Part shown: positions 7,782 to 16,700 of the stretch, piece by piece
Position numbering within the stretch: the stretch's first letter is position 1
Layout of the letters: every line of letters begins with the position of its first letter
Assembly (NCBI GenBank): GCA_949432885.1
Contig: CASQXY010000010.1
Coordinates: 1 to 49,451 of the forward strand
Length of the DNA: 49,451 bases
Direction of reading: 5' to 3'
Origin: an uncultured bacterium
GTDB lineage: Bacteria > Bacillota > Clostridia > Christensenellales > CAG-917
The notes under the pieces: model-generated
Seen by the model: only the letters and a program-made list of their open reading frames with translations
What the model was told of the DNA's origin: nothing
Database searches by the model: none
Position numbers and translations under genes: made by a program

Positions 7782-8465
7782 TTAATTTTCGTTCTCTATG
7801 CTTTCCGGCAGCTTCATGTCTGCGGAATCACTCTGCTCCGTATCGCCGTAGCGGCGTCTCATGCGCTCTATTTCCTCTTTCGGAACTTTTTTTATAAACC
7901 TCTTTTCCCCTGCCAGCATAACGCCTACAGTCTTCAACAGTATCTCCGTATCGAGAAGAAGCCCCATTTTTTCGGAATAGCACACGTCGTAATAACTGCG
8001 CTCGATGCTGTCGAGATACCCGTTGCCCTTAACCTGCGACAGTCCGCTCATGCCGGGCTTGACGTCAAACTTATGCTTTTCCCAAGGCTCGTACCGTTCC
8101 AGATAAACAGCCATGAGCGGTCTCGGTCCGATCAAGCTCATATCGCCTTTAAGCACGTTGATTAATTGAAGAAACTCGTCGATTTTGAGCTTTCGTATCA
8201 CCTTGCCCACTCTCGTAAGACTTTTGTTATCGTCCTTGATAACGGGATTGTCGATATCGAACCTGACCGTCGTAGATTTCATCGTCCTGAACTTGTACAG
8301 CATAAACGGTTTCTGATTTTTGCCTATTCTCTCCTGCTTAAAAATCGCGGGTCCCTTGCTGTCGATTTTTATCAGAATCGCCACGATTGCGAGCGGCAGA
8401 ACCAGAATAAGCAACCCCAAAAATGCGAGCACTCTATCCATCAAGGCTTTAAAAAATCTATACAT
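7782..8465 (-). CDS. Bacterial sugar transferase (polyprenyl-phosphate glycosyl-1-phosphate transferase)
   Basis: Priming enzyme that moves a sugar-1-phosphate from a UDP-sugar to undecaprenyl phosphate at the cytoplasmic face, starting a repeat unit. It is a monotopic protein of 227 residues with a short hydrophobic N-terminal segment (about 8-32). The WcaJ/EpsL core follows: KIDSKGPAIFKQERIG, YKFRTM, KIDEFLQLINVLKGDMSLIGPRP, and KPGMSGLSQV near the C-terminus. The ATG at 8465 gives the normal family N-terminus (MYRFFKALMDR) but has no clear ribosome binding site; an in-frame TTG at 8522 is an alternative. It heads a minus-strand pair with the PanE-family gene and most likely primes the polymer built by the glycosyltransferases across the divergent promoter. 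Confidence 0.88.
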   Translation of the reverse strand: MYRFFKALMDRVLAFLGLLILVLPLAIVAILIKIDSKGPAIFKQERIGKNQKPFMLYKFRTMKSTTVRFDIDNPVIKDDNKSLTRVGKVIRKLKIDEFLQLINVLKGDMSLIGPRPLMAVYLERYEPWEKHKFDVKPGMSGLSQVKGNGYLDSIERSYYDVCYSEKMGLLLDTEILLKTVGVMLAGEKRFIKKVPKEEIERMRRRYGDTEQSDSADMKLPESIENEN

Positions 8466-8663
8466 AGCGCCAGCATCGCCGCATTGCCGTTTACGGCGAG
8501 CGTCCTCCCTATTCTTTTGCAAGCCGAATCTTTCGGCAGAGATATTCTATCATAACGTCGGATACGTGTCAAAAATTCTGAATTTTTTACGGGATAATTG
8601 CCTTAATATTTATTAAGAAATATAAGAAAACTATAAAAATCGTGCTTTAATGTTTTTATTGTG

Positions 8664-8692
8664 TTGATTTAATGCCGCAAATTTGTTAAATT
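8664..8692 (+). promoter_or_regulatory. Promoter of the lipid kinase-glycosyltransferase operon
   Basis: TTGATT (8664-8669), 17-base spacer, TAAATT (8687-8692). The next gene's ATG begins at 8699, seven bases after the -10, and there is no ribosome binding site before it. The start site would therefore coincide with the ATG, suggesting a leaderless mRNA. Confidence 0.45.
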
Positions 8693-8698
8693 AAATCT

Positions 8699-9583
8699 AT
8701 GAAAAAATGTATCATCATCAAAAACAGAATGTCGGGCAACAGCTCCCGAGTTGACGATGACAAGTTGAAATCCGTATTCGGAAACGGCTTCGAGGTGGAA
8801 TATCTGCATATGACCAGAGATACCGTCCTTTCGGATTTTTCCCGATACGACCGTATCGTGCTATGCGGCGGTGACGGCACACTCAACAGCGTTATAAACT
8901 GCAAAAAATCCGATAACACGGAGATTTTCTATTGCCCTTTCGGGACCTTGAACGAGCTTGCGACAGGCAATTCTCAGGCAAACGACTACTTTCTTCCCGA
9001 CGTAGGACGCGCGGGCGACAGGCTTTTTTCGTACGTGTTCGCATGCGGGACTTTCACTCCGCTCGGCTACGTCGTAAAGAATAAGCAGAAAAAGAAATTC
9101 AAATCGCTTGCGTACATATCCAAGGTCGTCAACCAATACAGAATAAACGAAATAAACGCAAAGCTCACGATAGACGGCAAAGAAGAAGAAGGAGTGTACA
9201 CGCTGATTATGGCGATAGACTCTCCGAAGTGCTTCGGATTCAAGTTCAACAAAATGTTCAAAATGGACGACGGTCTTTTGCACGTGCTGACAATAAAAGC
9301 CCCGAAGCGTCACGGACTCATAGGAGCGATAAAAATTTTCTTCCCGTTGTTTAGAGCTTTCTTTATCGGCTTCAAAAAGCCCTATCGTTCAAAAAATATG
9401 CTTTTTGACGAGTTTCAACGCTTGAATGTGGAATTGAGACAGCCCGTCGACTTCTGCGCGGACGGCGAGAAAGTGAGCGTGGACGGCACATTCGATATCG
9501 AACCCGTAAAGCTCCCGACCCCTATACGCGTTATCGCCAGAAACGAAATAGACAATATGGCAAAGGAAAACCGTTTCGTTTGA
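8699..9583 (+). CDS. Diacylglycerol kinase-family lipid kinase
   Basis: Soluble or peripheral lipid kinase of 294 residues of the DagK/YegS/sphingosine-kinase fold. These enzymes phosphorylate a lipid hydroxyl with ATP, for example diacylglycerol for phosphatidate recycling. The nucleotide-binding motif is CGGDGTLNSVI (about 59-69), followed by CPFGTLNELAT in the place of the usual PxGTxND(F/L)A, and the C-terminal beta-sandwich ends DFCADGEKVSVDG. It opens an operon with two glycosyltransferases (10-base gap). A second kinase of this family lies at 28660-29529. Lipid kinases accompany envelope polymers whose assembly releases diacylglycerol or lipid carriers; that role is inference. Translation may be leaderless. 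Confidence 0.85.
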   Translation: MKKCIIIKNRMSGNSSRVDDDKLKSVFGNGFEVEYLHMTRDTVLSDFSRYDRIVLCGGDGTLNSVINCKKSDNTEIFYCPFGTLNELATGNSQANDYFLPDVGRAGDRLFSYVFACGTFTPLGYVVKNKQKKKFKSLAYISKVVNQYRINEINAKLTIDGKEEEGVYTLIMAIDSPKCFGFKFNKMFKMDDGLLHVLTIKAPKRHGLIGAIKIFFPLFRAFFIGFKKPYRSKNMLFDEFQRLNVELRQPVDFCADGEKVSVDGTFDIEPVKLPTPIRVIARNEIDNMAKENRFV

Positions 9584-9593
9584 TTGCAGTATT

Positions 9594-10697
9594 ATGGAAG
9601 TAATGAAAAAAATCAAAATAGCTCAGGTGGTAGGCAACGCCCGTGCCGGCGGAGTTATTAGCTGCGTACTCAACTTCTATCGCAATATCGACCGCGACAG
9701 ATTCCAATTCGATTTCTACACATACGGACCGTCGTCACACGACAAGGAAATCATGGAACTCGGAGGCAGAGTTTTTTATATCCCTGACGTTTTGAGTTTC
9801 TTTAAGTCCGTATCCGCAATGAAATCCCACTTCAAAAAAGAAAACTACTATGCGGTGCACGCGCACCTCACTTCTCTTTCATTCGTGCCTCTGCTAGCCG
9901 CTAAGCGCGTAGGCGTGAAAAACCGTATCTGCCACGCGCATTCCACAAGCCACAAGAGCGAAAAAGTTTGGCTTGTAAAAAACACGTTGAAGCATATATC
10001 AAAGCTGTACCCCACTCGGCTCGCGGGTTGCAGTAAGCTGAGCAATAATTGGCTGTACGGCAAGAAAAAGGGCGAGGACGCTTTTTTGCTGCGCAACGCC
10101 ATAGATTTGACGCGTTTCAGACCCGACGCCGAAAGAGAGGCGGAAATGAAAGCCGAACTGGGGCTCGAAGGTAAAAAGGTCGTCGGATGTATCTGCCGTT
10201 TTGAATTTCAAAAAAATATTCCATTTCTTATCGACGCTTTCGCCTCTTTGCTGTTGGAGGATAAAAACGCGCATTTGGTCTTGGTCGGCGGCGGAAGCGA
10301 GGAGAAGGAAATACTTGAAAAAATAGTAAACTACGGCATAAGCGAAAACGTGCATATTTTGCGCGAAACGCAAAAACCCGAGGACTACTTCGCCGCGTTC
10401 GACCTCTTTGTTCTCCCGTCGAGATTCGAGGGCTTGCCCCTCGTCGCCGTGGAAGCGCAGGCGATGGGCATACCCTGCCTGCTATCCGACCTTATAACAG
10501 ACGAAGTAAACGTAACGGGAGAATGCCGATTTTTAAGCATTCAGTCATTCGGCGCGTGGGCGGAAAAGATGCTCGATATGCTCGCCTCCGCAAAGCGATA
10601 TGACGCTATGGACAAAATTACGGCGGCGGGTTACGACATAAAACGCGAAAGCAAAAGGCTGGAAGAATTTTACCTTTCGCTCGGCGGTGAAAGATGA
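9594..10697 (+). CDS. Glycosyltransferase family 4/1
   Basis: Retaining GT-B glycosyltransferase of 367 residues that adds a sugar to a polysaccharide or glycolipid from a nucleotide-sugar donor. The N-terminal acceptor domain begins KIAQVVGNARAGGV, with VHAHLTSLSFVPLLAAK further on. The C-terminal donor domain has KVVGCICRFEFQKN, LVLVGGGSEEKEI, and the catalytic EGLPLVAVEAQAMGIPCLLSD pattern typical of EpsF/GT4 exopolysaccharide enzymes. An ATG at 9603 is an alternative start; neither has a good ribosome binding site. The stop overlaps the next start by four bases (ATGA), so the two are translationally coupled. Confidence 0.88.
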   Translation: MEVMKKIKIAQVVGNARAGGVISCVLNFYRNIDRDRFQFDFYTYGPSSHDKEIMELGGRVFYIPDVLSFFKSVSAMKSHFKKENYYAVHAHLTSLSFVPLLAAKRVGVKNRICHAHSTSHKSEKVWLVKNTLKHISKLYPTRLAGCSKLSNNWLYGKKKGEDAFLLRNAIDLTRFRPDAEREAEMKAELGLEGKKVVGCICRFEFQKNIPFLIDAFASLLLEDKNAHLVLVGGGSEEKEILEKIVNYGISENVHILRETQKPEDYFAAFDLFVLPSRFEGLPLVAVEAQAMGIPCLLSDLITDEVNVTGECRFLSIQSFGAWAEKMLDMLASAKRYDAMDKITAAGYDIKRESKRLEEFYLSLGGER

Positions 10698-11584
10698 ACG
10701 TAAAAATTCTGGTTATTTACCATAAGCCGAGCGAAATTATAAAAAACCGAATATTCGCACCTATACTCGTAGGCGCGGGCAAGAGCGAATTTAAAGCGCA
10801 GTTTGAAGGGTCTGCATATTTTGACGACTGCGGCGAGAATATTTCCGATAAAAATCCGCGCTACAACGAGCTTACGGCAATATACTGGGCATGGAAGAAC
10901 TACGAGAAGCTCGGAAGTCCCGACTACATCGGCTTCTGCCATTACAGACGATTTTTCATTTTCGAGGAGCGCAAAAGCCCATATTACGAGGCGACAAAAG
11001 CCGAAGCGGATTTCTTTGACGCAATAGCCTATTCCGAGGAAAACGTCAAGCGCATACTGGATTCCAACGATTATATCGCGCCGATACCGTCGTCGCGCCA
11101 ATCGGTGAAAAGCAACTATGCCCGCGCGCACAGAATCGAGGATTTGGAGCTGGCTCTCGAAATAATCCGCGAAAAATATCCCGACTACGCATCCTCCGCC
11201 GAAAAGTACTTGGACGGCAGCAAAGCGTATTTTCACAATATGTTCGTTTTTGACAAAGAAACGTTTTTTACATACTGCGATTGGCTTTTCGATATACTTG
11301 CGGAATTCGAGAAAAGAGCGGAGGCTCTTCCCGACAGGTTCTTTATTTCCGAAAGACTGACAGGCATATTCCTCACAAAGTTGGAGCAAAGTCACAAAAA
11401 AGGCTGCTTTCTCCCAACTCTGTACTTGACGAGCGCAAAACAGACGTTTAAAGAGGCGATTGCGCAAACAAAATCGAATTTTAGGTCAAGGCAAAGCGGT
11501 ATTCTTTACGCGATGAAGCCAATAATCGTTTACTTTACACCGAAGTGGATATTGCGCGCAAGAAGGAGAAAAAACGCAAAATAA
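10694..11584 (+). CDS. DUF4422 glycosyltransferase-like protein
   Basis: A 296-residue protein of the DUF4422 family, found in capsule and exopolysaccharide clusters and regarded as a glycosyltransferase. Typical signs are VKILVIYHKPSEI at the N-terminus, the acceptor-region block LTAIYWAWKNYEKLGSPDYIGFCHYRRFF (about 56-84, family text NE.T..YWAWKN...DYIGL.HYRR), and AYFHNMFVFDKETFFTYCDWLFDIL later on. There are no membrane helices. It is coupled to the preceding glycosyltransferase and ends the operon before the terminator at 11700-11731. The donor sugar cannot be deduced. Confidence 0.82.
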   Translation: MNVKILVIYHKPSEIIKNRIFAPILVGAGKSEFKAQFEGSAYFDDCGENISDKNPRYNELTAIYWAWKNYEKLGSPDYIGFCHYRRFFIFEERKSPYYEATKAEADFFDAIAYSEENVKRILDSNDYIAPIPSSRQSVKSNYARAHRIEDLELALEIIREKYPDYASSAEKYLDGSKAYFHNMFVFDKETFFTYCDWLFDILAEFEKRAEALPDRFFISERLTGIFLTKLEQSHKKGCFLPTLYLTSAKQTFKEAIAQTKSNFRSRQSGILYAMKPIIVYFTPKWILRARRRKNAK

Positions 11585-11699
11585 TTTCCGTATACGCCGT
11601 AGGAAATATTTCGGTCTGAGGCGCGAACGAGTTATCCGAGATTAAAATTCGACTTACACTGAACACGATAAAACAATTTTAACAGCATTATGGTAAAAC

Positions 11700-11731
11700 A
11701 AAAAATCTGTCGCTCACGACAGATTTTTTTA
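11700..11731. terminator. Bidirectional terminator
   Basis: Stem AAAAATCTGTCG/CGACAGATTTTT with loop CTCA, with a T run on both strands. It separates the plus-strand glycosyltransferase operon from the convergent ABC exporter operon. Confidence 0.9.
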
Positions 11732-11747
11732 TACCGTTTTTAAAATC

Positions 11748-12707
11748 TCAATAAATCTCTTCCTTCTGTACGGCTTCGTCCTGCTTTTCCTTCGCCGATT
11801 TCTCCGCCGCTTTTTCGGCATTAATTCTTGCAATCTCATTGCAATCGGCTTCGTAAAGAGCGGAAATCTCCTGCGCGGTGCCGCTTTTTACAATCACGCC
11901 GCCGTCGAGATAAACCGCCTGCTGACATAGTCTTCTTATCTGCTCCGTGCTGTGCGAAACGACGATAAAGGTTGTTCCGCTCGTCCTGAGCTCGTCTATT
12001 TTCGCCGCGCACTTGTGTTGGAAGGGCGCGTCGCCGACAGCCAGTATTTCGTCGATAAGAAGCACGTCGGGATGCACGTCGACCGCTATTGCAAAACCCA
12101 GCCTCGAAAGCATACCCGAAGAATAGTTTTTAAGAGGAACGTTCATGAAATTTTCAAGCTCGGCAAACTGAACGATACTGTCGTATTTTTTCTGCATGGC
12201 TTTATGCGAAAAGCCGAGCATAGCGCCGTTCAAGAAAACGTTTTCCTTGCCCGTCGCATTATAGTCGAAGCCCGCGCCGAGTTTGAGCAGAGGCACCATA
12301 TTGCCTCTTGTGCGCACATAGCCTCCCGTAGGCTCCATAATGCCAGCAATGATTCTGAGTAAAGTGGATTTTCCCGCGCCGTTTCTGCCGAGCAAAGCAA
12401 GGCTCTCCCCGCGTCTTACTTGCAGGTCTATACCCTTCAAAGCCTCGAAGGTCTTATATCTGAGCTTGCCTTTCAGGAGCTTGATGAAATACTCTTTTAT
12501 GTTGTCAATCCTCTCGGTAGGCATACGGTATTTCATCGCAACATGATGCACGTCGATGAGGATATCTTCGTCTCTGTCGAACAGCGTCTCGTCATAACCG
12601 TTTATCGTGGTCATAGTGTCAACGTCGTCGATATTGTCGCCGACCTTGTAGGAGAAATTGACGGGCGTCACAGCCGCATTGTTGTCTTTATCGCTTTTTT
12701 TCATCAT
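11748..12707 (-). CDS. Polysaccharide/teichoic acid ABC exporter, ATPase subunit (TagH/Wzt-like)
   Basis: ATPase that drives export of an undecaprenyl-linked polymer across the membrane with the permease encoded just upstream. After an acidic N-terminal stretch of about 45 residues come Walker [12 protein letters not shown], signature [14 protein letters not shown], Walker [14 protein letters not shown] and switch His in [10 protein letters not shown]. The signature is SSGM rather than LSGG, as is usual for TagH/Wzt proteins. The C-terminal tail is a short lysine/glutamate-rich helix and there is no Wzt carbohydrate-binding domain. The ATG at 12707 overlaps the permease stop (ATGA), giving 320 residues. 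Upstream in-frame codons encode the permease tail in another frame and are not used. Confidence 0.9.
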   Translation of the reverse strand: MMKKSDKDNNAAVTPVNFSYKVGDNIDDVDTMTTINGYDETLFDRDEDILIDVHHVAMKYRMPTERIDNIKEYFIKLLKGKLRYKTFEALKGIDLQVRRGESLALLGRNGAGKSTLLRIIAGIMEPTGGYVRTRGNMVPLLKLGAGFDYNATGKENVFLNGAMLGFSHKAMQKKYDSIVQFAELENFMNVPLKNYSSGMLSRLGFAIAVDVHPDVLLIDEILAVGDAPFQHKCAAKIDELRTSGTTFIVVSHSTEQIRRLCQQAVYLDGGVIVKSGTAQEISALYEADCNEIARINAEKAAEKSAKEKQDEAVQKEEIY

Positions 12708-13537
12708 ATATACAAAATAAACTTCTTTCTTGACAATCTGAAAATCACATATCCTATTACAAACATCAAAAGACCGACGCCGTAGCAAATAAGATGTCTT
12801 TTAAGGTCGGGCACCTGTCCCATGAGCAACTCGCGCACGTACTGCACGTAATGATACATTGGATTAAATTTCATTATCTTCATGGGAACGGGTCCCAAAT
12901 TGAGCGTTTCGAGGGAATAGAAGACGGGCGTAACGTAGTTCCACAGCGTCAGCACCACCGTGTATATATGGGAAATATCTCTGAATCTGACGTAAATCGA
13001 GCAAAGCGCAAATGACATTCCGAGCGTAAACAGCAGCATTGCGGGCAGCCACGGCACCACAATCATAAGCATAGTCCAATGGAAATTGACGTCGGGCTTG
13101 TTTATGCAAGCGAGCATAAGAAGAATAAGCGCTATAAGCGAAAACCCGAAATTTACGACGGCGGAAAGATTCTGCGAAATCGGGAAAACCGAATACGGAA
13201 CGCGCGTCTTTGTAAGTAAGTCATAATTGTCGACCATGCAGGGAAGCGAGCAAGCCGTAGCCGTGCGCATAAGCCCGAAAACTATTGTGCCCGAAAGCAC
13301 GTACACAGGATAAAACAGACCCGTATCCGCTCTTGCGCCGAATATCTTAGAAAAGACGAACCACATAACAAGCATGTTAAGCAAAGGATTCGCCACCGTC
13401 CATATGATACCCAAAACCGAGCGGCGATATTGATTCTTGACGTTTTTTACGACCATAGAACCGAGAATAACCGTCGATTTTTTGAATTGAAGCGCATTGG
13501 CTTTCGTCTTTATTTTCCGAGTTGTGCTCATACTCAT
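12704..13537 (-). CDS. Polysaccharide/teichoic acid ABC exporter, permease (TagG/Wzm-like)
   Basis: ABC-2 type permease of 277 residues with six membrane helices. It begins with a cytoplasmic interface helix ([29 protein letters not shown]) characteristic of TagG/RfbA exporters, and ends with the family text [15 protein letters not shown] before the last helix. The start [10 protein letters not shown] at 13537 is chosen because AAAGG lies upstream and the sequence further up is not protein-like. It is the first gene of the exporter pair. With no polymerase (Wzy) in view, an ABC-dependent polymer such as a teichoic-acid-like or galactan chain is the most likely cargo. Confidence 0.9.
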   Translation of the reverse strand: MSMSTTRKIKTKANALQFKKSTVILGSMVVKNVKNQYRRSVLGIIWTVANPLLNMLVMWFVFSKIFGARADTGLFYPVYVLSGTIVFGLMRTATACSLPCMVDNYDLLTKTRVPYSVFPISQNLSAVVNFGFSLIALILLMLACINKPDVNFHWTMLMIVVPWLPAMLLFTLGMSFALCSIYVRFRDISHIYTVVLTLWNYVTPVFYSLETLNLGPVPMKIMKFNPMYHYVQYVRELLMGQVPDLKRHLICYGVGLLMFVIGYVIFRLSRKKFILYI

Positions 13538-13575
13538 GCGTACTGACCTTTGTATCAGTATTGTATTTCCAAGCC

Positions 13576-13610
13576 TGCGAAGTATACGCCGAACCGAATG
13601 CGAAGTATAC
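13576..13610. repeat. Direct repeats upstream of the exporter operon
   Basis: TGCGAAGTATAC occurs twice (13576-13587 and 13599-13610), 23 bases apart, between the divergent exporter and glf genes. On the minus strand each contains TATACT, a possible -10. They may be tandem operator sites or duplicated promoter boxes. Confidence 0.45.
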
Positions 13611-13733
13611 ACCGACGCAAAATACAATAATGCGTTTACACAATATTAACATTTTTTTGCGCGTTAGTCAACTTTGCGCCCGCAAACCAAATATTAAGAA
13701 TGGTTAAGATAGCGCATACGTCGGACGGTCAAA

Positions 13734-13762
13734 TTGACATAGCTTCGCCGCGATGTTATAAT
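13734..13762 (+). promoter_or_regulatory. Promoter of glf
   Basis: Consensus TTGACA (13734-13739), 17-base spacer and TATAAT (13757-13762), 30 bases before the chosen glf start. It is one of the best promoters in the window. Confidence 0.85.
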
Positions 13763-13792
13763 CTTTATAATATTCTAAATCGGCGGTCTGAA

Positions 13793-14902
13793 ATGTTTTA
13801 CGATTATCTTATAGTAGGCGCGGGGCTCACGGGCGCGATATTCGCGCGGGAGCTTACGGACAGCGGCAGAAAGTGTCTGGTGATTGAAAAGCGCCCGCAT
13901 ATCGCAGGCAACGTATACACTGAAAAACGCGAAGGCATCGACGTACACAAGTACGGCGCCCATATTTTTCATACCAACAGCGACGAGGTGTGGGAGTACG
14001 TCAACCGCTTTGCCGATTTCAACGGCTTTATCAACAGCCCTATCGCGGACTTCAAGGGCGAGCGATACAATCTCCCCTTCAATATGAATACATTCGAGCA
14101 AATGTGGGGAGTGAAAACCGCGGAGGAAGCGCAGGCGAAGATTGCCTCGCAGATTGAGGATTTGCATATCGGCGAGCCGCAGAATCTTGAAGAGCAAGCC
14201 TTGAAAATGGTGGGCAGGGATATATACGAAAAACTCGTAAAAGGCTACACAGAAAAGCAGTGGGGACGCGACTGCCGCGAGCTGCCCTCCTTCATTATCA
14301 AGCGTCTGCCTCTGAGATTCACATACGATAACAACTATTTCAACGCCAAGTATCAAGGTATTCCCGAATTAGGATATACCGCAATGGTAGAAAACATACT
14401 CCGCGGCATAGACGTTCGCCTAGACACAGACTATTTCTATTTTACAAGGACAACCGAGGACAAATTTTCAAAAACGCTGTTTACGGGCAAAATAGACGAG
14501 TTTTTCGGCTACAAATACGGCAAACTCGAATACCGGACCGTGAATCTGGTCGAAAAAACGCTTGAAACGGATGATTTTCAGAGCAACGCCGTCGTCAATT
14601 ACACAGACAGAGAAACGCCCTATACGCGCATAATCGAGCATAAGCACTTCACGGGCGCAAAATCGGACAGGACTGTGATAAGCTACGAGTATCCCGCCGA
14701 ATGGACGGAGGGCGCCGAAGCATACTATCCTATAAACGACGTCAAAAATAACAGCTTGTATAATAAATACCTAGAAGAGCTCGCTTCAAGACCCGACGTC
14801 ATAATGGGCGGCAGGCTCGGAGAATACAAATATTACGATATGGACAGAGTCATCGAGCGCGCGCTCAAACTCGTCGAAAACGAAAAAAATGCTGCTGTAT
14901 AA
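13793..14902 (+). CDS. glf: UDP-galactopyranose mutase
   Basis: Flavoenzyme that interconverts UDP-galactopyranose and UDP-galactofuranose, the donor for galactofuranose polymers. The 370 residues match the family length. The FAD-binding start is YDYLIVGAGLTGAIFAREL, then EKRPHIAGNVYTEK, KYGAHIFHT, and YTEKQWGRDCRELP; the C-terminal FAD contacts lie in GRLGEYKYYDMDRVI. The ATG at 13793 follows the promoter at 13734-13762 and starts the family N-terminus directly; a further-upstream start would precede the promoter. The 3' end overlaps the next gene by 14 bases, coupling precursor synthesis with use. Confidence 0.96.
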   Translation: MFYDYLIVGAGLTGAIFARELTDSGRKCLVIEKRPHIAGNVYTEKREGIDVHKYGAHIFHTNSDEVWEYVNRFADFNGFINSPIADFKGERYNLPFNMNTFEQMWGVKTAEEAQAKIASQIEDLHIGEPQNLEEQALKMVGRDIYEKLVKGYTEKQWGRDCRELPSFIIKRLPLRFTYDNNYFNAKYQGIPELGYTAMVENILRGIDVRLDTDYFYFTRTTEDKFSKTLFTGKIDEFFGYKYGKLEYRTVNLVEKTLETDDFQSNAVVNYTDRETPYTRIIEHKHFTGAKSDRTVISYEYPAEWTEGAEAYYPINDVKNNSLYNKYLEELASRPDVIMGGRLGEYKYYDMDRVIERALKLVENEKNAAV

Positions 14903-16583
14903 CCTCACTTTCCCAACGCCCGGCGTTTGCGCCGAAAACGAATTATATTTCCGCGGAGGAGAGCTCCGCGTCGGCCGCGTTTGCCTTAAAGACGGCGAAA
15001 GCGTTACATTCGACACCTACTACAACGCTTTTTCGCATATAAAATACAAAAAATACACCGATATAAAACGCGTAACCTGCAAGTTGGAGACAGACGGCGC
15101 AGGTATCGCCCGTATTCTCCGATATGTCAAAGACGGACAGCCCGAAATCCTTGCGGAAAAAGAAATCGCGGGGTGCGGAGCGCTCTGCGCGGACGTTTCG
15201 TCCATCGAGGACAAAGGATTTTTATATGCGCAGTTTACCGCCCGCGGCGACTGCGAGGTTGTGAGCGGCGGCTGGCACGCCGACATCGGCCGCGCACGTC
15301 CCGTAAAAATCGGAATTGTTATATGCACCTACAAACGGGAACAGTATCTCAGACGAAATATCGAGAATCTCCGCAAATATATGAACGATATCGAGCATAA
15401 GTTTTTCGACGTTTATATTGTCGACAATGCAAAAACGATAGACGCGGATTTCGGAGACGGCATAAAGGTCATTCCAAACTCTAACACGGGCGGAAGCGGA
15501 GGCTTTACGCGCGGCATAAAAGAGGTTCTGAAAGGCGACTACACTCACTTTCTGCTGATGGACGACGATATACTTTTCGACGCGCGCATACTGGGAAGAA
15601 CGGCGTCACTGCTTTCCGCGCTGAAAGAGGAATACAAGAGCGCATCCGTCGGCGGAGCGATGCTCATACTCGACAAGCCGCACATGCAAAAAGAACAGGG
15701 CGGCGATTGGACCGGGTACGTCACTGCGCCCAGAAGGCATTTGCTCGACGCGCGCAAAGCGGATACAATCTGCGGCAACGAAGAGGACAAAGAACCCAAT
15801 TACAACTCTTGGTTCTATATGTGCATGCCGACGGATACGCCGAATAAATACGGCTATCCCCTGCCCTTTTTCATACGGTGCGACGATGTTGAATACAGCC
15901 TGCGCGCCGCGGAGCATATCATCGTCACCTCTGGTATCGCGGTATGGCACGAGGATTTCGGCAATAAGTACAGCCCCGAAATGGAATACTATATCAGACG
16001 CAACGAGCTTATCCTATGCTCGCGCTATCCGTTTGGGAAAGGCTTTTTTGCCAACTGGAAAAAACTTGCGCTCGGCGTAGGCAAGACAATAGCGCTTCAA
16101 AGATACTTTGCGGCGGACCTGCGTTTCAAAGCCTACGACGATTTTCTGAAAGGTCCCGAATATTTTTTGAATCTCGATGCGGAAGCCAACCATAATTCTC
16201 TCAAAAAGTACTGCCCCGAGTTTTTGACCGAAAGCGAAATTCAAGATAGATACGGAATCTCCGTAAATCCTGATTGCAATCCAATCCATAAAAAATTCGG
16301 GCTCAAAAATCTTATCACCTTGAACGGCTATCTTATTCCTAAATGCTTCTACAAAAAAGGCATAGCGCAAATCGATATAAGAGATTACTCCGTCGGAGAC
16401 TTTTATAAGCAAAGACAGGTATTGCAGTTCAATGCTCTGACGGGCAAGAGTTTTGTCACAGAAATAAAGAAATCCGCAATATTCAAATACGGATTCAAGC
16501 TGATAGGCTATTTTTTCAAGCTTCTGTTCCGCTATCGCCTTACGGCAAAGAAATTTGCCGCTATCGACGTGAAAAGTTTATAA
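14889..16583 (+). CDS. Galactofuranosyltransferase GlfT2-like (GT2 family)
   Basis: Polymerising transferase of 564 residues that probably adds galactofuranose from UDP-Galf. It has the GlfT2 plan: an N-terminal beta-sandwich (1-130), a GT-A domain from IGIVICTYKRE (about 139) with the metal motif DDD at about 225-227, RCDDVEYSLR (about 330), WHEDFGNKYS with the expected metal/catalytic His (about 353), and a helical C-terminal part. TGGSGGFTRG marks the nucleotide loop. The gene starts inside the end of glf, so the two form a galactofuran unit. Mycobacterial GlfT2 is the known model; Gram-positive relatives build galactan or teichoic-like polymers. The exact product here is unknown. Confidence 0.88.
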   Translation: MLLYNLTFPTPGVCAENELYFRGGELRVGRVCLKDGESVTFDTYYNAFSHIKYKKYTDIKRVTCKLETDGAGIARILRYVKDGQPEILAEKEIAGCGALCADVSSIEDKGFLYAQFTARGDCEVVSGGWHADIGRARPVKIGIVICTYKREQYLRRNIENLRKYMNDIEHKFFDVYIVDNAKTIDADFGDGIKVIPNSNTGGSGGFTRGIKEVLKGDYTHFLLMDDDILFDARILGRTASLLSALKEEYKSASVGGAMLILDKPHMQKEQGGDWTGYVTAPRRHLLDARKADTICGNEEDKEPNYNSWFYMCMPTDTPNKYGYPLPFFIRCDDVEYSLRAAEHIIVTSGIAVWHEDFGNKYSPEMEYYIRRNELILCSRYPFGKGFFANWKKLALGVGKTIALQRYFAADLRFKAYDDFLKGPEYFLNLDAEANHNSLKKYCPEFLTESEIQDRYGISVNPDCNPIHKKFGLKNLITLNGYLIPKCFYKKGIAQIDIRDYSVGDFYKQRQVLQFNALTGKSFVTEIKKSAIFKYGFKLIGYFFKLLFRYRLTAKKFAAIDVKSL

Positions 16584-16625
16584 TCCGATTTCAAGGCAGG
16601 GATGCATACAACTATAAAAATTGTC

Positions 16626-16662
16626 AAAAAAACAATGCGCGCATAGGCGCGCATTGTTTTTT
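16626..16662. terminator. Bidirectional terminator
   Basis: Stem AAAAAACAATGCGCGC/GCGCGCATTGTTTTTT with loop ATAG. It closes the glf operon and the convergent TIR gene. Confidence 0.92.
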
Positions 16663-16700
16663 CAAACAAAATACCAATAAAATATTGCTTATTTAAAGAC

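Noticed and set aside
13576..13610. CRISPR-like direct repeats
   Set aside because: Only two 12-bp copies, too short and without spacers of regular length; more like tandem operator or promoter boxes. No CRISPR array was found anywhere.
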